Below are positions 1-7,020 of a stretch of DNA of 17,918 nt, in pieces. The stretch's first letter is position 1. Each line of letters opens with the position of its first letter. Position numbers and translations under genes: made by a program. Source of the DNA: CAYWFU01 sp964457585 (GTDB taxonomy: Bacteria > JACRDZ01); contig CAYWFU010000064.1 of the NCBI GenBank assembly GCA_964457585.1, forward strand, positions 1-17,918, given 5' to 3'. The notes below the pieces were generated by a model. That model worked only from the letters and a program-made list of their open reading frames with translations, was not told the DNA's origin and made no database searches.

Positions 1-70
1 TATCCAACTCTTCAATAGGTCTATAAAATTTACCTTGTTCTGCTTTTGAAAAATCGTATTCTTTCTTCAT
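1..70 (-). CDS. BrnA-like antitoxin, N-terminal fragment cut by the window edge
   Basis: Seen: a leftward frame opens with ATG at 70, reads MKKEYDFSKAEQGKFYRPIE and continues off the left edge. The start lies 4 nt after the BrnT stop, and a CCCCCTT stretch on the + strand (AAGGGGG on the coding strand, at about 77-83) can act as ribosome binding site. Known: BrnA-type and related CopG-like antitoxins often begin with a KKEYDFSK-type segment and follow brnT directly. The product would bind and neutralise BrnT and repress the shared promoter as a ribbon-helix-helix DNA binder. Inferred: antitoxin identity rests on this short N terminus and the gene position; the DNA-binding domain lies outside the window. 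Confidence 0.7.
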   Translation of the reverse strand, partial: MKKEYDFSKAEQGKFYRPIEELD

Positions 71-74
71 TACC

Positions 75-365
75 TTACCCCCTTCTTTCAAAATATTGTT
101 TAACTTCATTTTTCGTTGCTTTTCTTGCTGAAATAATCCTTATACGTTCTTCACCATTAACGTTTCTAAATGTATGAATAACAACAAATATTTTATTATT
201 TGGTGTTTGTCCTATAGTTATCCACCTATCCTCAACGTTTGAATGTTCATTATCAAACTCTGTCAATAAATATTTATCAGAAAAAACATAACAGAATTCT
301 AAGAATGTTACCTTATGTTTATGCTCATTTATTTTTACTTTTTGAGAATCCCATTCAAATTTCAT
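75..365 (-). CDS. brnT: BrnT family toxin (ribonuclease, type II toxin-antitoxin)
   Basis: This 96-residue protein has the usual BrnT (DUF497) length and layout: an N-terminal MKFEWDSQK, a central segment with EFDNEHSNVEDRWITIGQT, a VVIHTFR strand, and the C-terminal RIRIISARKATKNEV signature. BrnT folds like RelE-type RNases and arrests growth by cutting RNA in the cytoplasm. The conserved Arg and His of the HTFR and RIISARKA segments are present, so the toxin looks intact. The antitoxin start follows 4 nt downstream, the standard brnT-brnA order with probable translational coupling. An AGGA lies 11 nt before the start. The 127 bp upstream (366-492) are almost pure A/T and separate it from transposase debris. 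Confidence 0.9.
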   Translation of the reverse strand: MKFEWDSQKVKINEHKHKVTFLEFCYVFSDKYLLTEFDNEHSNVEDRWITIGQTPNNKIFVVIHTFRNVNGEERIRIISARKATKNEVKQYFERRG

Positions 366-492
366 ACATTATTTTTTCCTATTTTATTTTTCAATAAAAT
401 ATTTATTATAAAATTACTTTTCTAATTAAAACTAACATAATATATTTATTTTGTATAGTTATTTATTTTTTTTTTAATAGTTAGTTGCCAAG

Positions 493-1192
493 TTACCAAC
501 GCAAGTCTCCCTCTTGTTGTTTCTCCCATAGTTTTGGAATTTTTCGCAGGAAATCTAAATAATCTAGTGTTCTGGTAAATTCATGAATTCTATTATCATG
601 TTCCAAATAACGTATTTTTGTTTGATTACCATGATTTACTATTTTTGCACAAATATACAATAGCTTTAATCTTATTATTCTTGCAGTGTTCAATACAATT
701 GGATGTTTTAATATTTCCTTTGTTTCTTTTTTTTTATTTATTGAATCAGATTCTACTTTATCTGATTTTGCTGCTATGATTTTTAAATATCTCCATATAT
801 TCATAGACAAAAGAAGTATTTGCAAAAATGCATTATTATTCTTAAATTTTTTTGATGGTAATGCATTCAATCCTTCATATTTTGTTTCTGCAATAATATG
901 TATATTCACAACTATTAAATTCTACTTCTGGAATTCTTTTCTTGCTATACCATCCTTTTTCCGGGAATGGCGGTTCACACTGTCTGTTCGAAAAAATATA
1001 ATTATATTCAGCTTCCTCTGCAGCATCACATACAGGACCACTCATAAATTCAGAATCTGCTCTTAACATTACTTTCTTAATATTTTTTGGTATATACTTT
1101 TTCAAATCCTTTATGTATTTTGCAAACTCTTCTCCTGATACTGTTTTGCCTGATCGTAAATATTCATATACATATTCCATGGTTTTATCAAA
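493..1192 (-). pseudogene. IS1380-type DDE transposase remnant, 5'-truncated and frameshifted
   Basis: Two leftward frames carry parts of one transposase. The upstream part (about 1192-875) includes the LRADSEF motif that holds the second catalytic Asp in IS1380-type (DDE group 1) transposases. The downstream part (about 909-493) has HIIAETKYEGLNALPSKKF, the region of the catalytic Glu, then a helical C-terminal part. The frames meet around 905-915, where the roughly 100 residues expected between the second Asp and the Glu are missing, so this is a deletion plus a frame change rather than a simple slip. The N-terminal half with the first Asp is also absent: the frame meets a stop at 1199-1201 just where a foreign PEP-CTERM gene begins. 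I found no convincing terminal inverted repeats. It cannot encode an active transposase. Confidence 0.8.
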
Positions 1193-1202
1193 TTTTTTTT
1201 AT

Positions 1203-1624
1203 TTTACGTGCAAAATTCAGGTACTAACCCTACTACAACCGGATGGAATAAAGATGTTTGGACAGGTTTTGCATCTAGCAATCCGTTTGCAATGAACGCC
1301 GGGCAACGTCTTATCGCATTTGACAACACAATAAATTTATACGACAGTGTAGGTGCACCAACTATTTATTCCGGCGGATATTATCTTGGTGGTGATAGCT
1401 ATTATAGAATAATTAGTTTTCCCACTTATCTTATACCGGAAATATCCGGCAACCAAATTAATCTCGCCGCCCACTGGACAATGTCATGCGGTAATGATGT
1501 TATAAATGGTACAGCGAAAGTCAACCGTCCTGTTGTCCTAGAACCAAGTACGATATTTTTGCTTGGCAGTTTAGCCATTGGATTATTTGGATTTAAGGGA
1601 TTATGCAAAAGGTTTACAAAGTAG
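1203..1624 (+). pseudogene. PEP-CTERM surface protein, C-terminal half only
   Basis: The rightward frame encodes about 138 residues with no credible native start; it opens at the transposase junction near 1195-1207. Two features identify it. The segment HWTMSCGNDVING resembles the W-T-x-x-CGNDVI-x-G sequence common just before the sorting signal of many PEP-CTERM proteins. The C terminus is LEPSTIFLLGSLAIGLFGFKG followed by the basic tail LCKRFTK, a PEP-CTERM signal with Leu in place of the first Pro. Known: such signals are recognised by exosortase (EpsH) in organisms that make exopolysaccharide; the intact precursor would have had a signal peptide and a globular exported domain. It ends about 20 bp from the convergent phosphatase gene. 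Inferred: a transposase-linked rearrangement removed the N-terminal part, so the piece is probably silent. Confidence 0.8.
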
Positions 1625-1644
1625 AAAACAGCCGCCAAAAAGCA

Positions 1645-2931
1645 CTATAAAACCTTTAAAATTATTAAAGTTATATCATCATGCTGAGGTGAATTTTTTG
1701 CAAATTTCTTTATTTCTTTATGAATTTTAGCTATTAAATCCTGTGATGATAAATTTTTATTATTTTTTACTATTTCAATAAATCTTTCTTCTCCAAATAA
1801 TTCATTTTTTTCATTATTAGCTTCGACTATACCATCTGTATAAAAAGCAATAATATCACCTTTACTTAAATTCACTTTTTTTTCATTATATTTTACAAGA
1901 GGAAAACTTCCAATAAATAAATTATTTGTTGCAAGTTTTTCAACAGTATTTTCATGAAATAAAAATGGCGGATCATGCCCTGCATTTGTAAAAGTAAATG
2001 AGCTTTCTTTCGGGTCTAATATACCATAGAATAAAGTCAAAAATTTTTCCTGCTCAGTATCAACACACATTGCCTGATTAACCTTGCCAATCATCTCACA
2101 AATAGAACTGATTGAGGATAAAGCGCGGATATATGCGCGAGCAGTGGTCATCAGAAGAGCGGCTGGCATACCTTTTCCTGTAATATCACCTATTGTTAAC
2201 GCCCATTTATCATTTTCTAATTTTATATAATCAAAATAATCTCCGCCTGTATCCCGTGCAGGGATATTAAAACCGCTGATATCAAAATTTTCAATTTTTG
2301 GCGATGAGCGCGGCAAAAGGTTTTGCTGTGTCTGGCAGGCTATTTTCATTTCATGTTCAACTTCTTTTTTCGCCAGATAATATTCATATAATCGTACATT
2401 TTCAATTGCTACTGAAATCTGTGTACCTAAAACGAGCGCTAATTCTTCGTCATTTTTTTTAAACACACCTTTTTTCTTATTTAAAGTTTGAATAACTCCG
2501 GTTATTTCCCCTTCTCGATTACGCATAGGAATAGTCAGCATTGAACGTGTGCGATATCCAGTTTTTTTATCTGTTTCCGGATTAAATCTGGAGTCTTTAT
2601 AAGCGTCTGGAATATTTATAATTTTACCTGTTTCAGCAACAAAACCTGCTATTCCCTGACCTAATTGAAGTTTTATCTCTTTTGTGCCTTGTGCAATCTT
2701 TGACCATAAAATATTTTTTTCTTTATCAAGAATATAAAGCGTACTTCTGTCTGCATCCATTATTTCTGTGATTTTTTCCATAATCATATTTAAAAGATCA
2801 TCCAGATTAAAGACAGAACTTAATGCCTTACCGATTTTATTTAATACATCAAGCTCCATTTCCAAACGGTGATGTTTTTTACGTAAATCGGTTATTTGGG
2901 ATTTAAGTTTATTGTCTTCTTTTTTTTTCAT
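1645..2931 (-). CDS. GAF domain PP2C-type protein serine phosphatase (RsbU/SpoIIE-like)
   Basis: The 428-residue cytoplasmic protein has three parts: a charged coiled coil (about 1-35), a GAF sensory domain (about 40-185, with GQGIAGFVAETG and IPMRNREGEITGV), and a SpoIIE-type PP2C phosphatase domain (about 195-428). The metal-binding acidic residues are visible: D231 in GGDYFD, D249 in GDITGKG, D366 in YTDGIVEA and D418/D419 in HDDIT. The NAGHDPP loop is also typical. Known: such enzymes dephosphorylate STAS-type anti-sigma antagonists in partner-switching pathways, with activity set by the GAF domain. No STAS protein, anti-sigma kinase or sigma factor is adjacent, so the target is unknown. 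An AAGGA lies 11 nt before the start. The gene follows the lipoprotein gene in the same direction after about 150 bp. Confidence 0.93.
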   Translation of the reverse strand: MKKKEDNKLKSQITDLRKKHHRLEMELDVLNKIGKALSSVFNLDDLLNMIMEKITEIMDADRSTLYILDKEKNILWSKIAQGTKEIKLQLGQGIAGFVAETGKIINIPDAYKDSRFNPETDKKTGYRTRSMLTIPMRNREGEITGVIQTLNKKKGVFKKNDEELALVLGTQISVAIENVRLYEYYLAKKEVEHEMKIACQTQQNLLPRSSPKIENFDISGFNIPARDTGGDYFDYIKLENDKWALTIGDITGKGMPAALLMTTARAYIRALSSISSICEMIGKVNQAMCVDTEQEKFLTLFYGILDPKESSFTFTNAGHDPPFLFHENTVEKLATNNLFIGSFPLVKYNEKKVNLSKGDIIAFYTDGIVEANNEKNELFGEERFIEIVKNNKNLSSQDLIAKIHKEIKKFAKNSPQHDDITLIILKVL

Positions 2932-3086
2932 TTGTTATATATCCTTCATAATGGAATTTACACTGAGTGAAACGAATATCTTACTCATAATGAAAGGCCG
3001 AAATTTCCCAAACATTCAATTAATCTATTCATCTGCGCTAAATCCATAACTTTCTGCCTGCCCTGAAAGACTGCTATCAAAGTTTT

Positions 3087-4334
3087 TTATAAAATTTTTA
3101 CTTTTTCTATCTCTTTTGACATATCAGGGAAACCACCATATTCAATTGTACGAGCGAAATGATGAATGGCATTATGCGGACATTGATGCGCTGTTCTGTC
3201 ATGCGCAGGATTACTATTTGAGTCAGCATGATTATGTTGAAAAGTTTTCCCGCTAAATGTATCTACATGCGAATCGGTGTTTTGAAATTTAGTAACCAGA
3301 TCAGTATCTACATATACTGATAAATCACCCCAACCAGCAATGCTTGTTACAATTTTATATTTTCTTCCAGTTAAGAGATAAATTGAATCCACTATAGCTT
3401 GAGAGGATTCTTTAATATCATCGAATCCTGTTTTATTAGGATCTCCATTTAAATCTCGAATATCAATTATGTCATTTCCATCTATATTTGTTTTAGGTAA
3501 ATTTAAATTGTATGCTCCATTTGTGCCTAAAGTAATAACTTTTACTCCCAATGGAGATTTAATAAGGTGTGATGCAGCATCAACAGTATAAAGAAAACCA
3601 GCGAAGAAATTGCCAAATACTTTTAATCCTACATTTGAATCCGAACTAGCATTATGTACACGTGCTACGCCAATAAGATTAACTGCGGTATTAATACTGG
3701 TTATAGCATCTTCATAATCAGCACTGGCATTATCTGCTTCTAATTGTGCAGGTGATGGAAGCGTGAAAGCGGCGTTCATAGTGCTATCTATTGCTTTATT
3801 TTGCATAAATGCGGGCAGAATATTATTATTTGATATAAGATTGTAAGCGCTATTAATTTCAGTAACAGCAGTTTTATCTACGTCAGTTGTTCCGCTAAAA
3901 ATTATTCCTTTTCCTGAAAGAGGAACTTCAAGGTTTGGAGTATCAGTATCATTAGAATTTATTATTAATGTAGCAGTCTTTATCCCTTCTGATGTTGGTG
4001 AAAAAGTTACTTGTATTTCACAACAATTATAATTTATCAAATGAAATTCACTATTATTAGTACCGGTTATTGTAACTAAATTAATAATAAGGTCTGATGT
4101 CCCAATATGTGAAATAGTAAAAATTTGCATTACTGATATATTTATTCCCACATCTCCAAAATCATGTATAACAGGGGAAATGGAAATTTTTGGGTTACCG
4201 CTAGTATTACTGTTTTGATTAGTATTATTATTTGTATTATCTTTTCTATTTTTATCAAAAGAATTACATGCAAAAGCTAAAGATAAAAATAGCAAAAAAA
4301 ATACTGATAAAATTTTATTAGTTTTTTTCAGCAT
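3087..4334 (-). CDS. Lipoprotein with a choice-of-anchor-D (HYDIN-like) Ig domain, function unknown
   Basis: The 415-residue protein begins with a lipoprotein signal: basic MLKKTNK, a hydrophobic core, then LAFAC with the lipidated Cys at residue 23. An Asn-rich linker follows (about 29-48). Residues 49-143 form one Ig-like choice-of-anchor-D domain, recognised by FGDVGI, QVTFSPTSEG, TATLIINSND and VPLSGKG. This domain looks shortened: the Cys...Cys segment normally spaced by about ten residues is collapsed to adjacent C104-C105. The remaining 270 residues are unfamiliar and include an Asp-rich NIDGNDIIDIRDLNGD stretch and a His-rich stretch near the end. An AAAGGA lies 7 nt before the ATG. 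A 1-nt deletion in an A-run near 3094-3098 probably removed the last 21 residues: the +1 frame runs on to a TAG at 3025-3027 with protein-like sequence. Confidence 0.75.
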   Translation of the reverse strand: MLKKTNKILSVFFLLFLSLAFACNSFDKNRKDNTNNNTNQNSNTSGNPKISISPVIHDFGDVGINISVMQIFTISHIGTSDLIINLVTITGTNNSEFHLINYNCCEIQVTFSPTSEGIKTATLIINSNDTDTPNLEVPLSGKGIIFSGTTDVDKTAVTEINSAYNLISNNNILPAFMQNKAIDSTMNAAFTLPSPAQLEADNASADYEDAITSINTAVNLIGVARVHNASSDSNVGLKVFGNFFAGFLYTVDAASHLIKSPLGVKVITLGTNGAYNLNLPKTNIDGNDIIDIRDLNGDPNKTGFDDIKESSQAIVDSIYLLTGRKYKIVTSIAGWGDLSVYVDTDLVTKFQNTDSHVDTFSGKTFQHNHADSNSNPAHDRTAHQCPHNAIHHFARTIEYGGFPDMSKEIEKVKIL

Positions 4335-4344
4335 GATTTTTCCT

Positions 4345-4559
4345 TTATTGATTTTCCAATTTATTTAAGAATATATTTATTTCCTGTTTATATTTGGTTT
4401 TAATAAAATCCAATTTTTCTAATAATAATTTTATTTTTTTAATATCAATTTCATAGGAATAGGCATGTCTGAAAAAATGCCTGAATGCTCTGAAATCATT
4501 ATTGCATTTACCTGATATCCTATTTCTGAAAATAAGACACTTAATTCTTTTTTGTCCAT
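4345..4559 (-). pseudogene. HepT-like (HEPN) toxin remnant
   Basis: A leftward frame without a usable start encodes a C-terminal fragment reading FRAFRHFFRHAYSYEID, then a helical, Lys/Glu/Leu-rich tail ending at a TAA at 4345-4347. That segment matches the Rx4-6H RNase motif region of HepT-like HEPN proteins, where [FL]RAFRHxxRHAYxxE is conserved. It lies directly behind an MNT-type nucleotidyltransferase, the normal place for hepT. About 100 N-terminal residues are missing. A possible original start, ATG at 4559 (MDKKELSVLFSEI), is in a different frame, which suggests an internal deletion with a frameshift. The MNT stop at 4541-4543 overlaps this stretch. The remnant would not fold as a HEPN four-helix bundle. 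Confidence 0.72.
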
Positions 4560-4903
4560 TTTATTCCTTCTTTTATTTTTTTTACTAAATGGCTGAAATT
4601 TTCAATTTGAATTATATCAACATCCCTGCCTATAAATTCTGATAAAAATGAAATAGTATGAAAAAAATTTTCGTCTTTAAGTCCATAAAAGCCAATATCA
4701 ATATCTGAGTCTTCGTTAAAATGAAATGGATTTGTTACAGAACCGAATATGTAAGCTTCATTAAATTGTATATTTCTGTTTAAAGCATCTAAAGCTTCTT
4801 GTATTTTAGTTAAAGTATCTTTTCTTAAAATTTCAAGATTATTCCTACGAGTTAGAATAGCTTGTTTGACAAAAAAATCATAAGGGATTTTCGGCTTTAT
4901 CAT
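4541..4903 (-). CDS. MNT-type nucleotidyltransferase domain protein (HepT-associated antitoxin)
   Basis: The 120-residue protein has a short N-terminal helical segment and a minimal nucleotidyltransferase fold. The core motif is IFGSVTNPFHFNEDSDIDIGF (GSxxx...SDxD with both catalytic Asp), and a later VDIIQIENF strand supplies the third acidic position. Known: MntA-type proteins AMPylate or bind HepT-type HEPN RNases and act as their antitoxins. Here the catalytic residues look intact while the neighbouring HepT is only a fragment, so the protein may be an orphan. An AGGA 5 nt before the ATG supports the start, and the gene begins 15 nt after htpX, so it is probably read from the same transcript. 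Confidence 0.83.
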   Translation of the reverse strand: MIKPKIPYDFFVKQAILTRRNNLEILRKDTLTKIQEALDALNRNIQFNEAYIFGSVTNPFHFNEDSDIDIGFYGLKDENFFHTISFLSEFIGRDVDIIQIENFSHLVKKIKEGIKWTKKN

Positions 4904-4918
4904 ATTTTCCTCATTTTA

Positions 4919-5770
4919 TTAACTCATACTTTCCAATCGAGCAATCCTTTCATCCATTGGAGGATGAGTGCTGAATAGTTTTAAAAAACTTCCTCCGCGC
5001 AGAGGATTAACAATAAAAAGATGCGCAGTTGAAGGGTTGGCATCTATCATTGGACGATAAGTAACACCTGCTTCTAATTTACGTAATGCAGAAGCTAGTA
5101 ATTTAGGATTACCGGAAAAACCAGCACCATCTTTATCTGCTTCAAATTCACGGGAACGTGAAATTGCCATCTGAACAAGCATAGCTGCAATTGGGGCTAA
5201 AATCATAACTATAATTCCGGCAATTGGATTTGAGTTTCTATCATCTTTATTTCTGCCGCCCATACCACCGCCAAAGATCAATCCCCATCTGGCGATTGAA
5301 GCTAACATTGATATTGCTCCGGCAATAGTTGCGGCAATACTTGCAATTAAAGTATCGTGATTTTTGATATGCGCTAATTCATGAGCAATAACTCCTTTTA
5401 ATTCGTCTATGGTTAATATATTCATAATCCCGGTTGTAACTGCAACAGCCGCATGAGATGGATCTCTGCCTGTTGCAAAAGCATTCGGGGAATTCTGTTC
5501 GATTACATAAACTTTTGGCATTGGTAATCCAGCATTTTTAGCAACTTCTTCAATAATAGCGAACAAATCTGGGGAATCCTTTTTTTCTATTTCTTTGGCA
5601 TGATACATTTTGAGTACAATTTTATCACTGAACCACCAGCTGCCAAAATTTATTATACATGCGAACATAAAAGCCATTATCATTCCGCTCTGTCCGCCTA
5701 TTGCGCCGCCAACCATTATTAATAAACCTGTAAGTACTGATAAAAATATTACTGTTTTAAAATTATTCAT
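4919..5770 (-). CDS. htpX: HtpX family membrane zinc metalloprotease
   Basis: With the ATG at 5770 the protein is 283 residues, the normal HtpX length. A longer frame opens at 5833, but an AGGAGGT at about 5783-5789 and the family-typical start MNNFKTVIFLSVLTGLL favour 5770. Two N-terminal membrane segments (about 6-24 and 27-47) precede the zinc site HELAHIKNH (H130, E131, H134). Two more hydrophobic segments follow (about 141-170 and 184-202), then SRSREFEAD with the third zinc ligand, probably E208. HtpX degrades misfolded inner-membrane proteins with its active site on the cytoplasmic face. The start lies 16 nt beyond the glycosylase stop and the stop 15 nt before the nucleotidyltransferase gene. 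Sharing an operon with a DNA-repair glycosylase and an Fe-S type regulator suggests a stress-response unit. Confidence 0.95.
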   Translation of the reverse strand: MNNFKTVIFLSVLTGLLIMVGGAIGGQSGMIMAFMFACIINFGSWWFSDKIVLKMYHAKEIEKKDSPDLFAIIEEVAKNAGLPMPKVYVIEQNSPNAFATGRDPSHAAVAVTTGIMNILTIDELKGVIAHELAHIKNHDTLIASIAATIAGAISMLASIARWGLIFGGGMGGRNKDDRNSNPIAGIIVMILAPIAAMLVQMAISRSREFEADKDGAGFSGNPKLLASALRKLEAGVTYRPMIDANPSTAHLFIVNPLRGGSFLKLFSTHPPMDERIARLESMS

Positions 5771-5786
5771 AATTCTTAAAAACCTC

Positions 5787-6431
5787 CTATTTAAAAACTT
5801 CGCCTGTTTCTTTGCACCACAATAATAAATCAAGATGATTTATGGGTATTTTAATATTCTGTGCAAAATTTTGCATTTTTTTTTCTATTTCCAGATAATT
5901 TTTTTTTGTTAATGAATCCGGAACAGCTTTAATTATACCAAAATTATATAAATTTTTCAATATATGACGGTCAAGAATGGCAAGTTGTGTGCCAAGCCCG
6001 ATATTTCTTAAAAAATGGCTGGCTTCTTTATATCCATAACCTTTAATATTAGCAATTAACCAGTCTCTTCTCGTATAATCATTTTCTAATTGGGCTATTT
6101 TAGAACGAATAGATATTTTATTATTTATAATAAATTGTTTTTTTACGATCTCGATATATTCCGATTTTTTATTTTTAAATCTGACTTTGTTTAATTCATT
6201 AGTAATAAGTTTTGTATCATTTTTAAATAGCAGATTTTTATCACACAGGTTTTGCACACTTAGCCAGCAATATTTTGCTTTTGATTGAGGAGTTAATAAA
6301 CAAAAAATAAGTTCAATAAAAACATCTTTTTCACTTCCATTTATCCAGATTTGTCTGAACTCAGCTAATCTTTGTATAATTTTGACTTTATGAATAGAAT
6401 AAAGTTTTAATAAATTTTTATTTATTGTCAT
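5787..6431 (-). CDS. ogg: N-glycosylase/DNA lyase, archaeal/Thermotoga-type 8-oxoguanine glycosylase (Ogg2)
   Basis: The 214-residue protein matches the length of Ogg2 enzymes (about 205-215 aa), which lack the N-terminal domain of OGG1. The helix-hairpin-helix and active site are visible in IKGYGYKEASHFLRNIG, with the probable catalytic Lys in GYGYKEAS, and in AILDRHIL, with the conserved Asp. The early segment FIELIFCLLTPQSKA is the family's first helix pair. It ends in WCKETGEVFK, the conserved Ogg2 C terminus, in which the terminal Lys contributes to base recognition in characterised members. Role: removal of 8-oxoguanine opposite C and strand incision by beta-elimination. Its ATG overlaps the Rrf2 gene stop as ATGA, so the two are translationally coupled. 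Most bacteria use MutM instead, so transfer from Archaea or thermophilic bacteria is possible. Confidence 0.9.
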   Translation of the reverse strand: MTINKNLLKLYSIHKVKIIQRLAEFRQIWINGSEKDVFIELIFCLLTPQSKAKYCWLSVQNLCDKNLLFKNDTKLITNELNKVRFKNKKSEYIEIVKKQFIINNKISIRSKIAQLENDYTRRDWLIANIKGYGYKEASHFLRNIGLGTQLAILDRHILKNLYNFGIIKAVPDSLTKKNYLEIEKKMQNFAQNIKIPINHLDLLLWCKETGEVFK

Positions 6432-6838
6432 TTATTTTCACTTGCCAGCATATCAATGGTAATATCATTAAGGAATTTAAGCATATCCTGCTGAACACTT
6501 TTAAATTTATTTTTTAAAGCGCATTTTTTTTGACGGGGGCAGGCAGTTTCCCCCAAAAAACATTTATTAATTGCAAATTTGCCCTGTATAATCTCTACTA
6601 TTTCAAGCACTGTTATAATCCCGGGATTTTTATTCAAAGAATACCCGCCCTTAGGCCCATAATCTGATTTAACAATACCCGCATTATTTAATTTTTGAAA
6701 TATTTTTCTTAAGAATATTTCCGGTATATCGCATTCATGAGCCAGGTCTTTTACTGATTTATTTTCTTTTTTTCCAATTTTACATAAATGAACAAGAGCT
6801 CTTAAAGCATAATCTGTATTACGGCGGATTATTTCCAT
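6428..6838 (-). CDS. Rrf2 family transcriptional regulator with a three-Cys cluster site
   Basis: The 136-residue protein starts with the family signature MEIIRRNTDYALRALVHL. A winged helix-turn-helix (about 25-66) has SVKDLAHECDIPEIFLRKIF as its recognition segment and a wing GPKGGYSL. Three Cys at 93, 100 and 106 (C-x6-C-x5-C) match the pattern that binds an Fe-S cluster in IscR, NsrR and relatives, so it probably senses cluster status, oxidants or nitric oxide. The native RBS is AAGGAT (6849-6854), 10 nt from the ATG. It is the second gene of the operon, coupled by ATGA overlap to the glycosylase gene. Upstream it is separated from the iron-sulfur gene only by a MITE-like element. A matching operator core lies at 8084-8095, which implies autoregulation. 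Confidence 0.93.
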   Translation of the reverse strand: MEIIRRNTDYALRALVHLCKIGKKENKSVKDLAHECDIPEIFLRKIFQKLNNAGIVKSDYGPKGGYSLNKNPGIITVLEIVEIIQGKFAINKCFLGETACPRQKKCALKNKFKSVQQDMLKFLNDITIDMLASENK

Positions 6839-6856
6839 AGTTTAACTATCCTTAAT

Positions 6857-7020
6857 TATACCCAGAGGGGTCATAAATTGTGATTTTTTCGGTGAGGATT
6901 GGGCATCGAGAGCAAGGCGTGAAGGTGAGAAATAGCCTCGCCTATTTCGAACCTGAGCAACGCAGCTATCGATGTCCAAGACCAGCGAAAAAACAGAATT
7001 TATGCCCCCTCTGGGTATAT
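6857..7020. mobile_element. MITE-like palindromic element inserted between the iron-sulfur and Rrf2 genes
   Basis: About 164 bp form one long imperfect palindrome, clearly more GC-rich than the flanks. The outer arms read TATACCCAGAGGGG then T or G, then CATAAATT, and continue to TTTTTTCG, with only a few mismatches and one indel over about 35 bp. Inner arms also pair (TTGGGCATCGAGAGC against the complement of GCTATCGATGTCCAAG; GAGAAATAG against CTATTTCG). TATA stands at both ends, so the duplication is TA or TATA. No transposase lies inside. The right arm overlaps the 3' end of the upstream gene and contributes its last codons and TAA. In RNA it would form a large hairpin between two operon genes. 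The family is not identified; TA duplication would fit mobilisation by an IS630/Tc1-type enzyme, which is inference. Confidence 0.82.

Noticed and set aside
4434..4559. A separate 42-codon gene starting at the ATG at 4559
   Set aside because: Its sequence resembles nothing and lies out of frame over the recognisable HepT remnant; at most its first codons are the old hepT start.
5771..5833. HtpX start at the upstream ATG at 5833
   Set aside because: It would add 21 non-family residues that overlap the glycosylase gene, and the AGGAGGT lies before the ATG at 5770.
6855..6860. TATAAT at the left end of the MITE-like element as a new promoter for the Rrf2 gene
   Set aside because: The -35 region is poor (TCACAA), and the start of transcription would fall inside the ribosome binding site at 6849-6854, so it is unlikely to drive translation.
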